From Acetilactobacillus jinshanensis_A (lineage in GTDB: Bacteria > Bacillota > Bacilli > Lactobacillales > Lactobacillaceae): 64,000 bases of DNA. A program made the position numbers and the translations under genes. The notes below the pieces were generated by a model. The model saw only the letters and a program-made list of their open reading frames with translations, was not told the DNA's origin and did not search any database. Positions 46,743-55,665 of the stretch are shown one piece after another (the first letter of the stretch is position 1; each line of letters begins with the position of its first letter). The stretch spans positions 744,001 through 808,000 of the forward strand of contig CP171343.1 in NCBI GenBank assembly GCA_043289735.1, read 5' to 3'.

Positions 46743-47780
46743 TTAATAATTTTGAGCTCGTTTCTTAATGTCACTCATTTCTTTTGAATGAGCATCAAAA
46801 TAATTAACGATATTATTCGTGGTGTGGGATTTAATCATGGTTCTAATCTGACCCACGGTATTGACGACCACCGGAGCTTTAGTATTGCCGTGCATCTTAA
46901 CGTATGGAGCATTAACTCCTAATAAAACCGCACCGCCGTATTTAGAATAATCTAATTTATCAGCAATTTTTTTAAAAGTCGGCTTTAGCATTAAAGCACC
47001 TAATTTAGCTCCGATCCCGCTTTTTAGGATGGAATGCTTAATAAAGTAAAGTAATGATAAAGCCGTTCCTTCCATCCCTTTAAGAACGGCATTCCCCGAG
47101 AAGCCGTCCGCAATGACGACATCCGCAACGTCGTTAAGCAATTCACGGGATTCAATATTACCGATGAAGTTTAAATCTTTAGTCTTGGATAATAGCTGAT
47201 AATCCGTTTTATGTAACGAATCACCTTTATCAGCTTCGGTACCGTTATTCATCAAGCCAATCCGCGGATTATCAATATGTAAGACTTTTTGGGCATAGTA
47301 TTTACCCATAAAAGCGTATTGATAAAGATTAAACGGTTTGGATTCAGCGTTCGCACCGACATCCAGCATAACAAAACGATCGTGATCACCTTTAACCGTT
47401 GGTAAAGCAACCGTAAAGGCCGGACGAGCAATCCCTTTAATTCGGCCCACGATAAATAATCCCGAAGCTAAGATCGCACCGGAATTACCTGCCGATAAGA
47501 AGGCATCGGCTTTTCCGTCTTTAACGGCTCGAGCCGCCATATCCATACTGGAATGGCGCTTAGTTAAGACGGAACGAACCGGTTGATCGCCCATCTTAAT
47601 AAATTGATCAGCTTGAATTAATTTAATCCGGTTGAAATTTTTAATTAACGGTTTAATTTGATCAACGGGCCCGTATAACAAAAATTCAACGTCTGAATAT
47701 TTATCGCGAGCGTGTTCAACTCCCTTAACGATTTCTGCGGGTGCGTAATCACCGCCTAACGCATCGACTGCAATTTTCAA
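46743..47780 (-). CDS. plsX: Phosphate acyltransferase PlsX
   Basis: Makes acyl-phosphate from acyl-ACP for phospholipid synthesis. Starts MKIAVDALGGDYAPAEIVKG; the glycine-rich FLSAGNSGAILASGLFIVGR, PAFTVALPTVKGDHDRFVML and VADVVIADGFSGNAVLKGME are family blocks. 345 residues and intact. Paired with acpP and, further upstream, fakA. Confidence 0.96.
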   Translation of the reverse strand: MKIAVDALGGDYAPAEIVKGVEHARDKYSDVEFLLYGPVDQIKPLIKNFNRIKLIQADQFIKMGDQPVRSVLTKRHSSMDMAARAVKDGKADAFLSAGNSGAILASGLFIVGRIKGIARPAFTVALPTVKGDHDRFVMLDVGANAESKPFNLYQYAFMGKYYAQKVLHIDNPRIGLMNNGTEADKGDSLHKTDYQLLSKTKDLNFIGNIESRELLNDVADVVIADGFSGNAVLKGMEGTALSLLYFIKHSILKSGIGAKLGALMLKPTFKKIADKLDYSKYGGAVLLGVNAPYVKMHGNTKAPVVVNTVGQIRTMIKSHTTNNIVNYFDAHSKEMSDIKKRAQNY

Positions 47781-47817
47781 AACGAAAACTCTCCTTATAT
47801 ATTTTTTATTTTATAAT

Positions 47818-49602
47818 TTAATCAAAAACGGTCGTGGTTCGATCCATTCTCAACCGCTTAAGTAGTTCACGATTCATGGGCTGTTTTTGCCAATTCTTCA
47901 TATCAACGATTTTGATGGCTTCCTGTTGGGCACAGCTAAGAATTACTTCATCAGCAATCGGGTCACCGACTTTAAATTGCGGAAACCCTGATTGAACTTT
48001 GCCCAAGACGTCACCCGGTCCCCTCAATTTCAAATCCTCTTGAGAAACCACGAAACCGTTGTTGGTCTGTTCCATAACCGACATTCGTTTTTTACCGGTT
48101 TCACCTTTTGGATCAGCAACCAACAAGCAATAGGCTTGTTTATTGCTTCGACCGACTCGTCCCCGAAGCTGATGTAACTGAGATAACCCAAAATTATCAG
48201 CATTAAAGATTATCATCATATTAGCGTTAGCAACGTCAACCCCAACTTCAATTACGGTCGTCGATACTAAAACCTGATATTTATTAGCCGCAAAATCTCT
48301 CATAATCTGATTCTTTTGATCATCTTTCATGCGGCCATCTAACAAACCGACGTTGTATTTCGGTGAGAAGTTCCGCTTACACTTATTGTAAACCGATACT
48401 GCATCCACCATTGATACTGCTTCCGACGGCTTAATTAACGGGGCCACAATATATATTTGCTGGTGAGTCGATAAGAATTGCTTAATAAACGGCAAGACTT
48501 GCGGAAACTGCTTAGAACGAATCCATCGGGTTTTAACGGGAAGCCGGCCCTTTGGTAATTGATCAATAATTGATACGTCCATATCCCCATAGGCCGTTAA
48601 AGCTAAAGTTCGAGGGATAGGGGTCGCGGTCATTGCTAAAACGTTCGGATTATGACCTTTTTCACGCAAAGCCTGACGCTGATTAACACCAAAACGATGC
48701 TGTTCATCAATTACGGCTAAGCCCTAACGATGGTAATTAACGCCCTTTTGAATTAAAGCGTGGGTTCCAATAATTAAATCAATTTGGCCATTTGCTAATC
48801 TTGGTAACAATTCCTTTCGGGCGGCGGGTTTCGTATTACCAGTTAATAAAGCAATATTAATTCCCAGACCTTGAAAGACCTTTACAAAATTATTAGCATG
48901 CTGCTCAGCCAAAATTTCGGTAGGTGCCATCAAAGCAGCTTGATAACCAGCAGTAATGGTAGCCAAAATAGCAATTGCAGCAACGACCGTCTTACCACTA
49001 CCAACGTCACCTTGTAATAAGCGGTTCATCTGAACGGGTCGGGATAGATCGTGATCAATCTCACCCACCACTTTCCGCTGGGCAGGAGTTAACTGATACG
49101 GTAATCTTTTAATAAATCGACCAATCTTATCAGCTGGGTAATGAATCTGAATGCCGCGATGTTTATCTTCAATTTGTTTCATAGCCTGTAAACGCATTTC
49201 AAACAAGAAAAATTCGTTAAATTTAGCCGTCCGCCGCGCTAATTGTTCAGCATGATGATCTTTTGGAAAATGCATGTCGTGAATCATCGTTCGTTCAGAT
49301 TCTAATCGGTACTTATGCTGAACCAGCGGCGGTAAATAGGTTTTAATCATTTGATTGTCGATTGCCGAACTTCTTTGCTGGCGGCATGAAGACGTTTTTT
49401 AAGCCACGGCTGATTAAAAAAGGTCACCTTAACGGGATTCTGGCCAATTAATAAACTAAAATTCATTCGGCTTCTTCGATAGCCATAATGGAAAATAGGT
49501 TAATAGATCTTTAATCGAATTAATGCCTAAATGAGCTAAATCCTTTTGACGCTTTGCACCAACGCCCTTTAATACCGAAACTGAATCGCTCAATTTTTTC
49601 AT
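47818..49602 (-). pseudogene. recG: RecG DNA helicase, wedge domain lost and frame interrupted
   Basis: RecG remodels stalled forks. ATG 49602 opens the N-terminal helices (SVSVLKGVGAKRQKDLAHLG, then DLLTYFP). A shifted frame follows with a short OB-fold piece (SRMNFSLLIGQNPVKVTFFN) and then a stop. Roughly 130 residues of wedge domain are missing before the helicase starts at 49350. The helicase has LLQGDVGSGKTVVAAIAI and LMAPTEILAEQHANNFVKVF. An in-frame TAG at 48727-48729 (YHR, stop, GLAVIDEQHRFGVNQR) looks like TTG changed to TAG. The second helicase domain is complete to 47818 (VLVSTTVIEVGVDVANANMM). A full RecG is about 680 residues. Confidence 0.8.
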
Positions 49603-49648
49603 GCGGATTCACTCCTTACTCATTAGGCAAAGCATCAATTAACTAACA

Positions 49649-51376
49649 TTATTCAACCGAAATCAAGAATGGGTAAACGGGTTGATCACCTTCATGAACT
49701 TCCGTTTCTAAATCAGGATTAAGTTTTTTGACGCCTTTTTCTACTTGTTTAGCTGATTTCTGGTCGGTGTCCTCACCATAAATAATGGTAACGACTTCAC
49801 TCATGTCATCCAGCATTGATTTAACCATTTTGACGGTCGACTTAATGATATCGGCATCGGTAACGGTAATTTTCCCGTCAACGATTCCGATATACTGGCC
49901 CTTCTTCACGTTAACGTCATCAACGGTTGAATCACGGGTAGCGTAGGTAACTTCGCCACTTTTGGCTTCGTCCAGATTATCGCTCATTTGTGCTTGATTT
50001 TCCTTTAACGAAGCATTAGGATCATAACCTAACATAACGGCCATTCCCTGATTAATCGTCTTACAGTGAATAACCGCCGTCGGAACGTTAGCAACTTTAG
50101 CTGCCGCTTTAGCAGCCATATAAATATTACCGTTATTAGGCAAAATAATAACGTGTTTGGCGTTACAGCCTTTAATTACGTTCAAAATATCTTGAGTGCT
50201 TGGGTTCATGGTTTGTCCACCGCTAACAAAATTAGTGACTCCTAAGCTCTTAAACAGAACTTTAAGACCATGCCCTGAAACTACGGCAATAACCGCCATA
50301 TTCTTAGGCTTTTCTTCCTTAGCAATTTTCTTTTTAGCGGTAGCTTGAACTTTTTTATCATGGTCGATGATGTCTTCCTGCTGAAGACGCATGTTATCAA
50401 CTTTAACCTTAGTTAAATCACCAAAATGCTGTCCCCAGGCTAAGACTTTACCAGGATGTTCAGTATGAACGTGAACCTTAACAACTTCGTCATCATTAAC
50501 CACTAATAATGAATTACCTAATTTAGCTAAATGATCATAAAACGGCTTATATTGAAATTTACGATCAGCTTCTTTACCACGACCGAAACGAACGGTCATT
50601 TGGGTACAATAACCGTATTTAATATCAGCCGGATTTAACTTACTTTGAGCGCTTCGGTGATGGGCAGCTTTAATCATCTGCGTCATATCAGAAGTGGTTA
50701 AATTACCGCGATCATCTTTAACGGATTTACCGTGAATAACCGCGTTAAAAGCTTTTAGGACCAATACCAGGCCTTGGCCACCGGAATCGACGACGCCGAC
50801 TTTCTTTAAAACGGGTAATAAATCAGGGGTCTTCTTTAAAGCTTTTTCGGAACCTTTATAAATGGCGTCAAAAACCGTTGGTAAATCATGAGTTTTTTTA
50901 ATCTTATCTAAACCAGCTTGTGCAGCCATTCGAATAACGGTCAGAATTGTACCTTCCGTGGGCTTCATAACGGCTTTATAAGCAGCTTTAGCACTGTAGG
51001 CAAAAGCGTCAACCACGTCTTGGGCCGATAAAGTTCGCTTATTTTGAACGGATTTATAAAAGCCCCGAAAAATCTGGGAAAGAATAACCCCTGAATTTCC
51101 ACGGGCACCCATTAATAAGCCTTTAGCTAGTGATCCCGCTAATTCACCGACTGATTGAGTAGCCGCACTTGAAACGTATTTTTCGCCACTCGCCATTGAC
51201 ATTTTCATATTAGTACCCGTATCACCATCGGGAACCGGAAAAACGTTCAATGAATTGATAAATTTAGCGTTATGGTTTAACTCAATTGAAGCTGCCTGAA
51301 CCATCTTACTAAATAAATCCACGTTAATCTTTTGAGCTGACAAATCAGTCGCTTCTTTCTTAGATTGCGTTTTCAT
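49649..51376 (-). CDS. fakA: DhaL/DegV-domain protein, fatty acid kinase FakA (YloV)
   Basis: ATP-dependent kinase subunit that phosphorylates fatty acids bound to FakB, feeding PlsX-linked phospholipid synthesis. The DhaL domain is at the N-terminus (NVFPVPDGDTGTNMKMSMAS, GARGNSGVILSQIFRGFYKS, TEGTILTVIRMAAQAG). The central part (NDDEVVKVHVHTEHPGKVLA) and a C-terminal DegV-like domain follow. 575 residues, uninterrupted. Translated with asp23, whose end overlaps its start. Confidence 0.92.
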   Translation of the reverse strand: MKTQSKKEATDLSAQKINVDLFSKMVQAASIELNHNAKFINSLNVFPVPDGDTGTNMKMSMASGEKYVSSAATQSVGELAGSLAKGLLMGARGNSGVILSQIFRGFYKSVQNKRTLSAQDVVDAFAYSAKAAYKAVMKPTEGTILTVIRMAAQAGLDKIKKTHDLPTVFDAIYKGSEKALKKTPDLLPVLKKVGVVDSGGQGLVLVLKAFNAVIHGKSVKDDRGNLTTSDMTQMIKAAHHRSAQSKLNPADIKYGYCTQMTVRFGRGKEADRKFQYKPFYDHLAKLGNSLLVVNDDEVVKVHVHTEHPGKVLAWGQHFGDLTKVKVDNMRLQQEDIIDHDKKVQATAKKKIAKEEKPKNMAVIAVVSGHGLKVLFKSLGVTNFVSGGQTMNPSTQDILNVIKGCNAKHVIILPNNGNIYMAAKAAAKVANVPTAVIHCKTINQGMAVMLGYDPNASLKENQAQMSDNLDEAKSGEVTYATRDSTVDDVNVKKGQYIGIVDGKITVTDADIIKSTVKMVKSMLDDMSEVVTIIYGEDTDQKSAKQVEKGVKKLNPDLETEVHEGDQPVYPFLISVE

Positions 51377-51732
51377 TCGTTTACTTGAACTCCTTGTACA
51401 ATCACATTAATTGCTTTAGGTGTTAGGCCCAGCATTTCTTTTAAATTATATTTAGCTTTAGCTTGTACATTTTTCGATACTTCGGAGATTTTAGTTCCGT
51501 AACTAACGATGATGTTAATATCAATCGAGATTCCGTTATTGTCCTGATGAACTTCAATTCCACGAGAATAATCATCACGACGTAAAATAACGTTGACGTT
51601 ATCACGGATCTGGTTTTGACTGGCCATCCCAACGACACCGTAATTATCAGTGGCTGCACCACCGACTACCGTTGCGATAACTTTTTTATTGATATCAACC
51701 ATTCCGTAACCGTCTTTAATTTTGACGGTCAT
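51373..51732 (-). CDS. Asp23/Gls24-family protein (YloU)
   Basis: A 119-residue envelope-stress-type protein: MVDINKKVIATVVGGAATDN, YGVVGMASQNQIRDNVNVIL and GISIDINIIVSYGTKISEVS are typical of the family. Members sit at the membrane face; in the YloU subtype the gene always precedes fakA, as here. ATG 51732 has a AAAGGAGATG ribosome site and its own promoter. Confidence 0.9.
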   Translation of the reverse strand: MTVKIKDGYGMVDINKKVIATVVGGAATDNYGVVGMASQNQIRDNVNVILRRDDYSRGIEVHQDNNGISIDINIIVSYGTKISEVSKNVQAKAKYNLKEMLGLTPKAINVIVQGVQVNE

Positions 51733-51772
51733 GCTTACATCTCCTTTAATAATATAAACTGTCGATAGTGAA

Positions 51773-51801
51773 ATTATACCATATTAACGATGTTTAATCT
51801 A
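51773..51801 (-). promoter_or_regulatory. Promoter of asp23-fakA
   Basis: On the minus strand TATAAT (-10) lies 17 bases from TAGATT (-35) in the gap between the divergent asp23 and rpmB. The -35 match is only partial. Confidence 0.6.
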
Positions 51802-51866
51802 TGGAGTCCTAATTAACACCCATTTTACAACGGGTTGAGCTGTCAAGCTAAAATACTTGATAGATG

Positions 51867-51895
51867 TTGATTTAAAGTCGCTAATATGCTATGTT
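51867..51895 (+). promoter_or_regulatory. Promoter of rpmB
   Basis: TTGATT and TATGTT separated by exactly 17 bases, about 55 bases before the rpmB start codon. Confidence 0.65.
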
Positions 51896-51949
51896 AATAA
51901 AGTGTAATTGAATATCTCGGACTCGTTCCATTTACAAGGAGGCAACATT

Positions 51950-52135
51950 ATGGCTAAAGATTTCTTTACTGGTAAGCATACCCAATTCGGTAACAACCGT
52001 TCTCATGCTTTGAACCATTCCCGTCGTTCTTGGAAGCCTAATTTACATAAAGTTAGGGTCTTAGTTAACGGCAAGCCGAAGAAAGTTTGGGTTAGTGCTC
52101 GTACTTTAAAGTCGGGTAAGATTAAACGTGTATAA
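51950..52135 (+). CDS. rpmB: Ribosomal protein bL28
   Basis: A 61-residue large-subunit protein. MAKDFFTGKHTQFGNNRSHA, NHSRRSWKPNLHKVRV and VWVSARTLKSGKIKRV are conserved. ATG 51950 follows AAGGAGGCAAC, a near-perfect ribosome site. A reading from 51908 is open but has no such site. Divergent from asp23, the usual arrangement. No zinc-binding CxxC pairs are present, so this is the zinc-free form. Confidence 0.97.
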   Translation: MAKDFFTGKHTQFGNNRSHALNHSRRSWKPNLHKVRVLVNGKPKKVWVSARTLKSGKIKRV

Positions 52136-52159
52136 TTTTTAATTAAATTATTCAGTCCG

Positions 52160-52194
52160 GATCGATTTCTAAGATTTCTAATCGATCTTTTTTT
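52160..52194 (+). terminator. Rho-independent terminator after rpmB
   Basis: GATCGATT / AATCGATC stem with a 12-base loop followed by seven T residues. Confidence 0.85.
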
Positions 52195-52197
52195 ATA

Positions 52198-52235
52198 CAA
52201 AAAAAGCGAAGATCAAAATTTTAGATTCGCTTTTA
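52198..52235 (-). terminator. Rho-independent terminator after thiN
   Basis: On the minus strand, a stem of AAAGCGAA with TTCGCTTT around an AT-rich loop, ending in a long T run, lies just past the thiN stop and faces the rpmB terminator. Confidence 0.75.
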
Positions 52236-52250
52236 TTTTTAGTTCTTTTA

Positions 52251-52895
52251 TTAATCTTTACTTTGAATAACACACATAATATTCTGGTCAAAACTAAATT
52301 TAGCATAGTTGCCAATAAATTCGTTACTTGAATAAGAACGCGGAAAACCAATCCAGTGATGATCAAACGGATATTCTACATGTGACAAGGAAACGTGCAT
52401 CCCACCTAACGGAACAAAAGCTAGGTATTTTTTATCGGGTTCCTTATCAATTACGTGTGAACCGGGTAAATAAAAGCCGATCGCGTTTTTATCATCAATC
52501 ATCTTAATTCGCTCGGCATATTTTCTAAAACGGGGCTCTAACACCATAAATAGATTCGACAGGAAATGATCGATTCGACCACCGGTCGCCCCGTAGATTC
52601 GAATTAATTCAGGATCATAATCTCGAATCGCAGCCATCAATAATAATTCAGTATCAGTAAAATCCTTATGGGTATCAAAACTTCGAACGTCTTTGACGTG
52701 TTGTTTAACTAACTTTAATTCATTCGGATTCATCGAATCAAAGTCACCTATGGCAACCATCGGATCGATCCCTAGCTTAATTAATCGTAGATTACCTCGA
52801 TCGGCTCCAATCCAAGGCCCTTTAATTTGACCTTTTTTTAAAGCTTGTGGCCATTCAGCCGTGGGTCCACCGACTAATAAATTAATTAGCTTCAT
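52251..52895 (-). CDS. thiN: Thiamine pyrophosphokinase
   Basis: Makes thiamine diphosphate from thiamine and ATP. Motifs IGADRGNLRLIKLGIDPMVA, AIGDFDSMNPNELKLVKQ, the acidic THKDFTDTELLLMAA and IYGATGGRIDHFLSNLFMV are complete. The 214-residue length is normal. The start overlaps the rpe stop, so the two are translationally coupled. Confidence 0.95.
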   Translation of the reverse strand: MKLINLLVGGPTAEWPQALKKGQIKGPWIGADRGNLRLIKLGIDPMVAIGDFDSMNPNELKLVKQHVKDVRSFDTHKDFTDTELLLMAAIRDYDPELIRIYGATGGRIDHFLSNLFMVLEPRFRKYAERIKMIDDKNAIGFYLPGSHVIDKEPDKKYLAFVPLGGMHVSLSHVEYPFDHHWIGFPRSYSSNEFIGNYAKFSFDQNIMCVIQSKD

Positions 52896-53545
52896 TATTT
52901 AGTTGCCTGCTTAATGGAACGAACCTGAGCAGCTGGATCTTTAGCATCAAAAACGTAGGATCCGGCAACCGCAACGTCAGTTCCAGCTTGATAAGCTTTC
53001 TTAACGGTCTGGTTATTAGCGCCACCGTCAATTTCAATATCATACTTATAACCGTACTTTTTACGTAAATCATTTAACTTCTGAATCTTATTGACCATTT
53101 CCGGAATAAACTTTTGGCCACCAAAGCCAGGATTAACGGTCATTACTAAAACCTGATCAGCTAAGTACAGAACGGGACGAATCGCTTCAACGCTGGTTCC
53201 GGGATTAATAGCGACCCCCGCTTTACAACCGGCTTTATGAATCATCTGTAAAGCCCGGTGAATATGTGGAGTAGCTTCCTTATGAACGTCGATAATATCG
53301 GCACCGGCATCGGCCATAACTTTAACGTAACGTTCCGGATCTTTAACCATCATATGAATGTCCAGCGTTAAATTAGTAATCGGTCGAATAGCTTTAACCC
53401 AGCCGGGTCCATAAGCGATCGACGGTACGAACTGACCGTCCATGACGTCGATATGAATCGCATCGGCAGAATGTTCAATCTTTTTAATACTATCCTCTAA
53501 ATTAACGTAATCAGCACTTAAAATTGACGGTGCAACTTTAATCAT
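52895..53545 (-). CDS. rpe: Ribulose-phosphate 3-epimerase
   Basis: Interconverts ribulose 5-phosphate and xylulose 5-phosphate, feeding the phosphoketolase or pentose phosphate route. TIM-barrel motifs: SILSADYVNLEDSIKKIE, IHIDVMDGQFVPSIAYGPGW, LDIHMMVKDPERYV, MTVNPGFGGQKFIPEMVNKI and IEIDGGANNQTVKKAYQAGT. 216 residues, intact. Confidence 0.97.
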   Translation of the reverse strand: MIKVAPSILSADYVNLEDSIKKIEHSADAIHIDVMDGQFVPSIAYGPGWVKAIRPITNLTLDIHMMVKDPERYVKVMADAGADIIDVHKEATPHIHRALQMIHKAGCKAGVAINPGTSVEAIRPVLYLADQVLVMTVNPGFGGQKFIPEMVNKIQKLNDLRKKYGYKYDIEIDGGANNQTVKKAYQAGTDVAVAGSYVFDAKDPAAQVRSIKQATK

Positions 53546-53562
53546 TTTTACATCCCCTAAAT

Positions 53563-54444
53563 TTAATGTTTTTTATGATAAATTGGTTTCCGATTTTTGA
53601 TTAACTTAAATAAATGAAGATAGGTATCGTAACGGCTCTTCATTATTTTACCATCTTTTACCATTTGTTTAATTCGACATTTCGGTTCGTGATAATGCAG
53701 ACATTCCCTAAATTTACATTCCGAAGCGTTCTTAACGAATTCAGGAAAATAATTCTTTAAATGATAAATATCTACATTCAAAATTTCGTACGAAGAAAAC
53801 CCAGGTGTATCAGCAATTAGGCCATGATTCATGGTGATTAAATGAACCCGTCGGGTCGTATGCTTACCACGATGCAGAGATTTAGAAACGGCCCCGGTCT
53901 TAAGGTTCAAACCCGGCTTTAGATGATTAAGCAGACTGGATTTACCGACACCCGTCTGGCCCATTACGACCGTTTCCTGATCAGATAAATGATTCTTAAT
54001 CAAATCTAAAGTCGTGGGACAGAAGGCTTTTCTAGGCGCAAAAACGTCATAGCCGATTTGATGATAATATTGAGCAATCTTTAAATAATAATTTTGCTGA
54101 TCAGGATTTAAAAGATCCAATTTTGAAAAATAAATCAGCGGCTTAATATGCTGAATCCCTAATGCAACCAACTGCCGATCTAAAAGGCCCGCTGAAAAAC
54201 GTGGCATCGCGGTTGAAGTCACAACGATCGCTTGGGTCACGTTAGCCAGCGGCGGCCGCGATAAACGATTCTTTCGCGGGTGAACACCTAATACATAATC
54301 TTGCTTAAAATCCACCACGTCCCCCACGATCGGTTTAATGTGCCTCAAGCGAAAGTTACCACGAGCTCGGGTTCGATATATATGGCCATGGCTAGCAACG
54401 TCATAAAAGCCACCTAATGATTGATAAATCTTACCAACGGGCAT
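53563..54444 (-). CDS. rsgA: Small-ribosomal-subunit biogenesis GTPase RsgA
   Basis: Circularly permuted GTPase that checks late 30S assembly. An OB-fold N-terminus leads to the G motifs in permuted order: YFSKLDLLNPD (G4), VMGQTGVGKSSLLNHLKPGL (G1) and LIADTPGFSSYEI (G3). The zinc site follows (ASECKFRECLHYHEPKCRIK). 293 residues, intact. In most relatives the stp-prkC pair precedes this gene; here rsmB is 16 bases upstream instead. Confidence 0.96.
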   Translation of the reverse strand: MPVGKIYQSLGGFYDVASHGHIYRTRARGNFRLRHIKPIVGDVVDFKQDYVLGVHPRKNRLSRPPLANVTQAIVVTSTAMPRFSAGLLDRQLVALGIQHIKPLIYFSKLDLLNPDQQNYYLKIAQYYHQIGYDVFAPRKAFCPTTLDLIKNHLSDQETVVMGQTGVGKSSLLNHLKPGLNLKTGAVSKSLHRGKHTTRRVHLITMNHGLIADTPGFSSYEILNVDIYHLKNYFPEFVKNASECKFRECLHYHEPKCRIKQMVKDGKIMKSRYDTYLHLFKLIKNRKPIYHKKH

Positions 54445-54459
54445 TAAATCACCTCTTGT

Positions 54460-55665
54460 TTATTTTACTCTTTTTAACGTGCAAACAAAAAAGCCGTCCG
54501 ATTTAAAATCATCGGGATAAAGTTTTAAGTAAGTAAATTGCTTATGACCGTGAACTGGATGATGAATTTTAGTTCTGACGACCTCAAAATTCGGGTGACG
54601 TTTTAGAAACGCCTTAATCGTATCCTGATTTTCCTGATTCATAATGGTACACGTACTATAGGTTACCGTTCCGTTTACTTTAACCTTCGGCGCGACCGCC
54701 GATAAGATTTTGGCCTGGATCCGGTGCAGACGATCAACGTCGTCGATCGATTTAAAGTACCGAATCTCGGGCTTATTTCTGATCAGTCCCAATCCGGAAC
54801 ACGGTGCATCAACCAAGATCTGATCAAAGCTCTTGTCTTTATAGACCTGGCCAACCTTTCGAGCATCTATAGCCTTCGTCCTTATGACGTTATCGACGTG
54901 CAGACGTTCAGCGTTTTTAATCACCCGGTTCAATCGATTGCGATGCAGATCGAGAGCATCTACCGTTCCCCCGTCTTTTAAATTTAAACGTTCGGCAATC
55001 TGACAGGTCTTACCGCCCGGTGCAGAACAGGCATCCAACACCTTTTCGTTAGGTTGAACGTTCATCGATTCAACGGGCAACGAAGCGCTCTGGTCTTGAA
55101 TCGTAATCAAGCCTCGCTTAAATTCGGCACTTTCGGCAACGGACGCCGTATTAACCCGAACGGATAATTGACCGGGCTGATTAACGCTTTCCAAAATCTG
55201 GGTGGTTTTATCCGGGCCCACTTGATGTTTTAACGCTTTAACTAACCAAACCGGAACACTATAATTAACATCGGGGACGCCTTTCCGAAGCACGTTATGA
55301 AGAACGCCGGTCACTAAACGACGGGCACCTTGATTTCCCCTTTGTTTAGCAATCTGAATCGATTCTTTTAAAATGGCGTAATTTGGAATCCTTGATAGGT
55401 AAATCATTTGATATAATGCGGTTTCTAATAGAATAATTAACCACTGCTGAAGTCCCTTGGGCCGGTTTAAAAACGGCTTTAAATCATATTGTAGCGTTAA
55501 CCGATGCTGAAGCGTTCCGTAAACGATTCGGGTCAATAAACCTTTATCATTATTTTTCATGGGATGATGATCAATTGCGTTATTTAATTCAATATTAGAG
55601 TAAGCACCCTTATAAACTCGATTTAATATTTTAACGGCTAGATACCGTGGCTGATCCATTTTCAT
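54460..55665 (-). CDS. rsmB: 16S rRNA (cytosine-967-C5) methyltransferase
   Basis: SAM-dependent m5C methyltransferase. A NusB-like N-terminal helical domain (AVKILNRVYKGAYSNIELNN) precedes the catalytic domain with VLDACSAPGGKTCQIAERLN, VDAPCSGLGLIRNKPEIRYF and YSTCTIMNQENQDTIKAFLK; both catalytic cysteines are present. 401 residues against about 440 usual, so some linker between about residue 170 and 190 may be lost, yet the frame is open throughout. Confidence 0.92.
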   Translation of the reverse strand: MKMDQPRYLAVKILNRVYKGAYSNIELNNAIDHHPMKNNDKGLLTRIVYGTLQHRLTLQYDLKPFLNRPKGLQQWLIILLETALYQMIYLSRIPNYAILKESIQIAKQRGNQGARRLVTGVLHNVLRKGVPDVNYSVPVWLVKALKHQVGPDKTTQILESVNQPGQLSVRVNTASVAESAEFKRGLITIQDQSASLPVESMNVQPNEKVLDACSAPGGKTCQIAERLNLKDGGTVDALDLHRNRLNRVIKNAERLHVDNVIRTKAIDARKVGQVYKDKSFDQILVDAPCSGLGLIRNKPEIRYFKSIDDVDRLHRIQAKILSAVAPKVKVNGTVTYSTCTIMNQENQDTIKAFLKRHPNFEVVRTKIHHPVHGHKQFTYLKLYPDDFKSDGFFVCTLKRVK

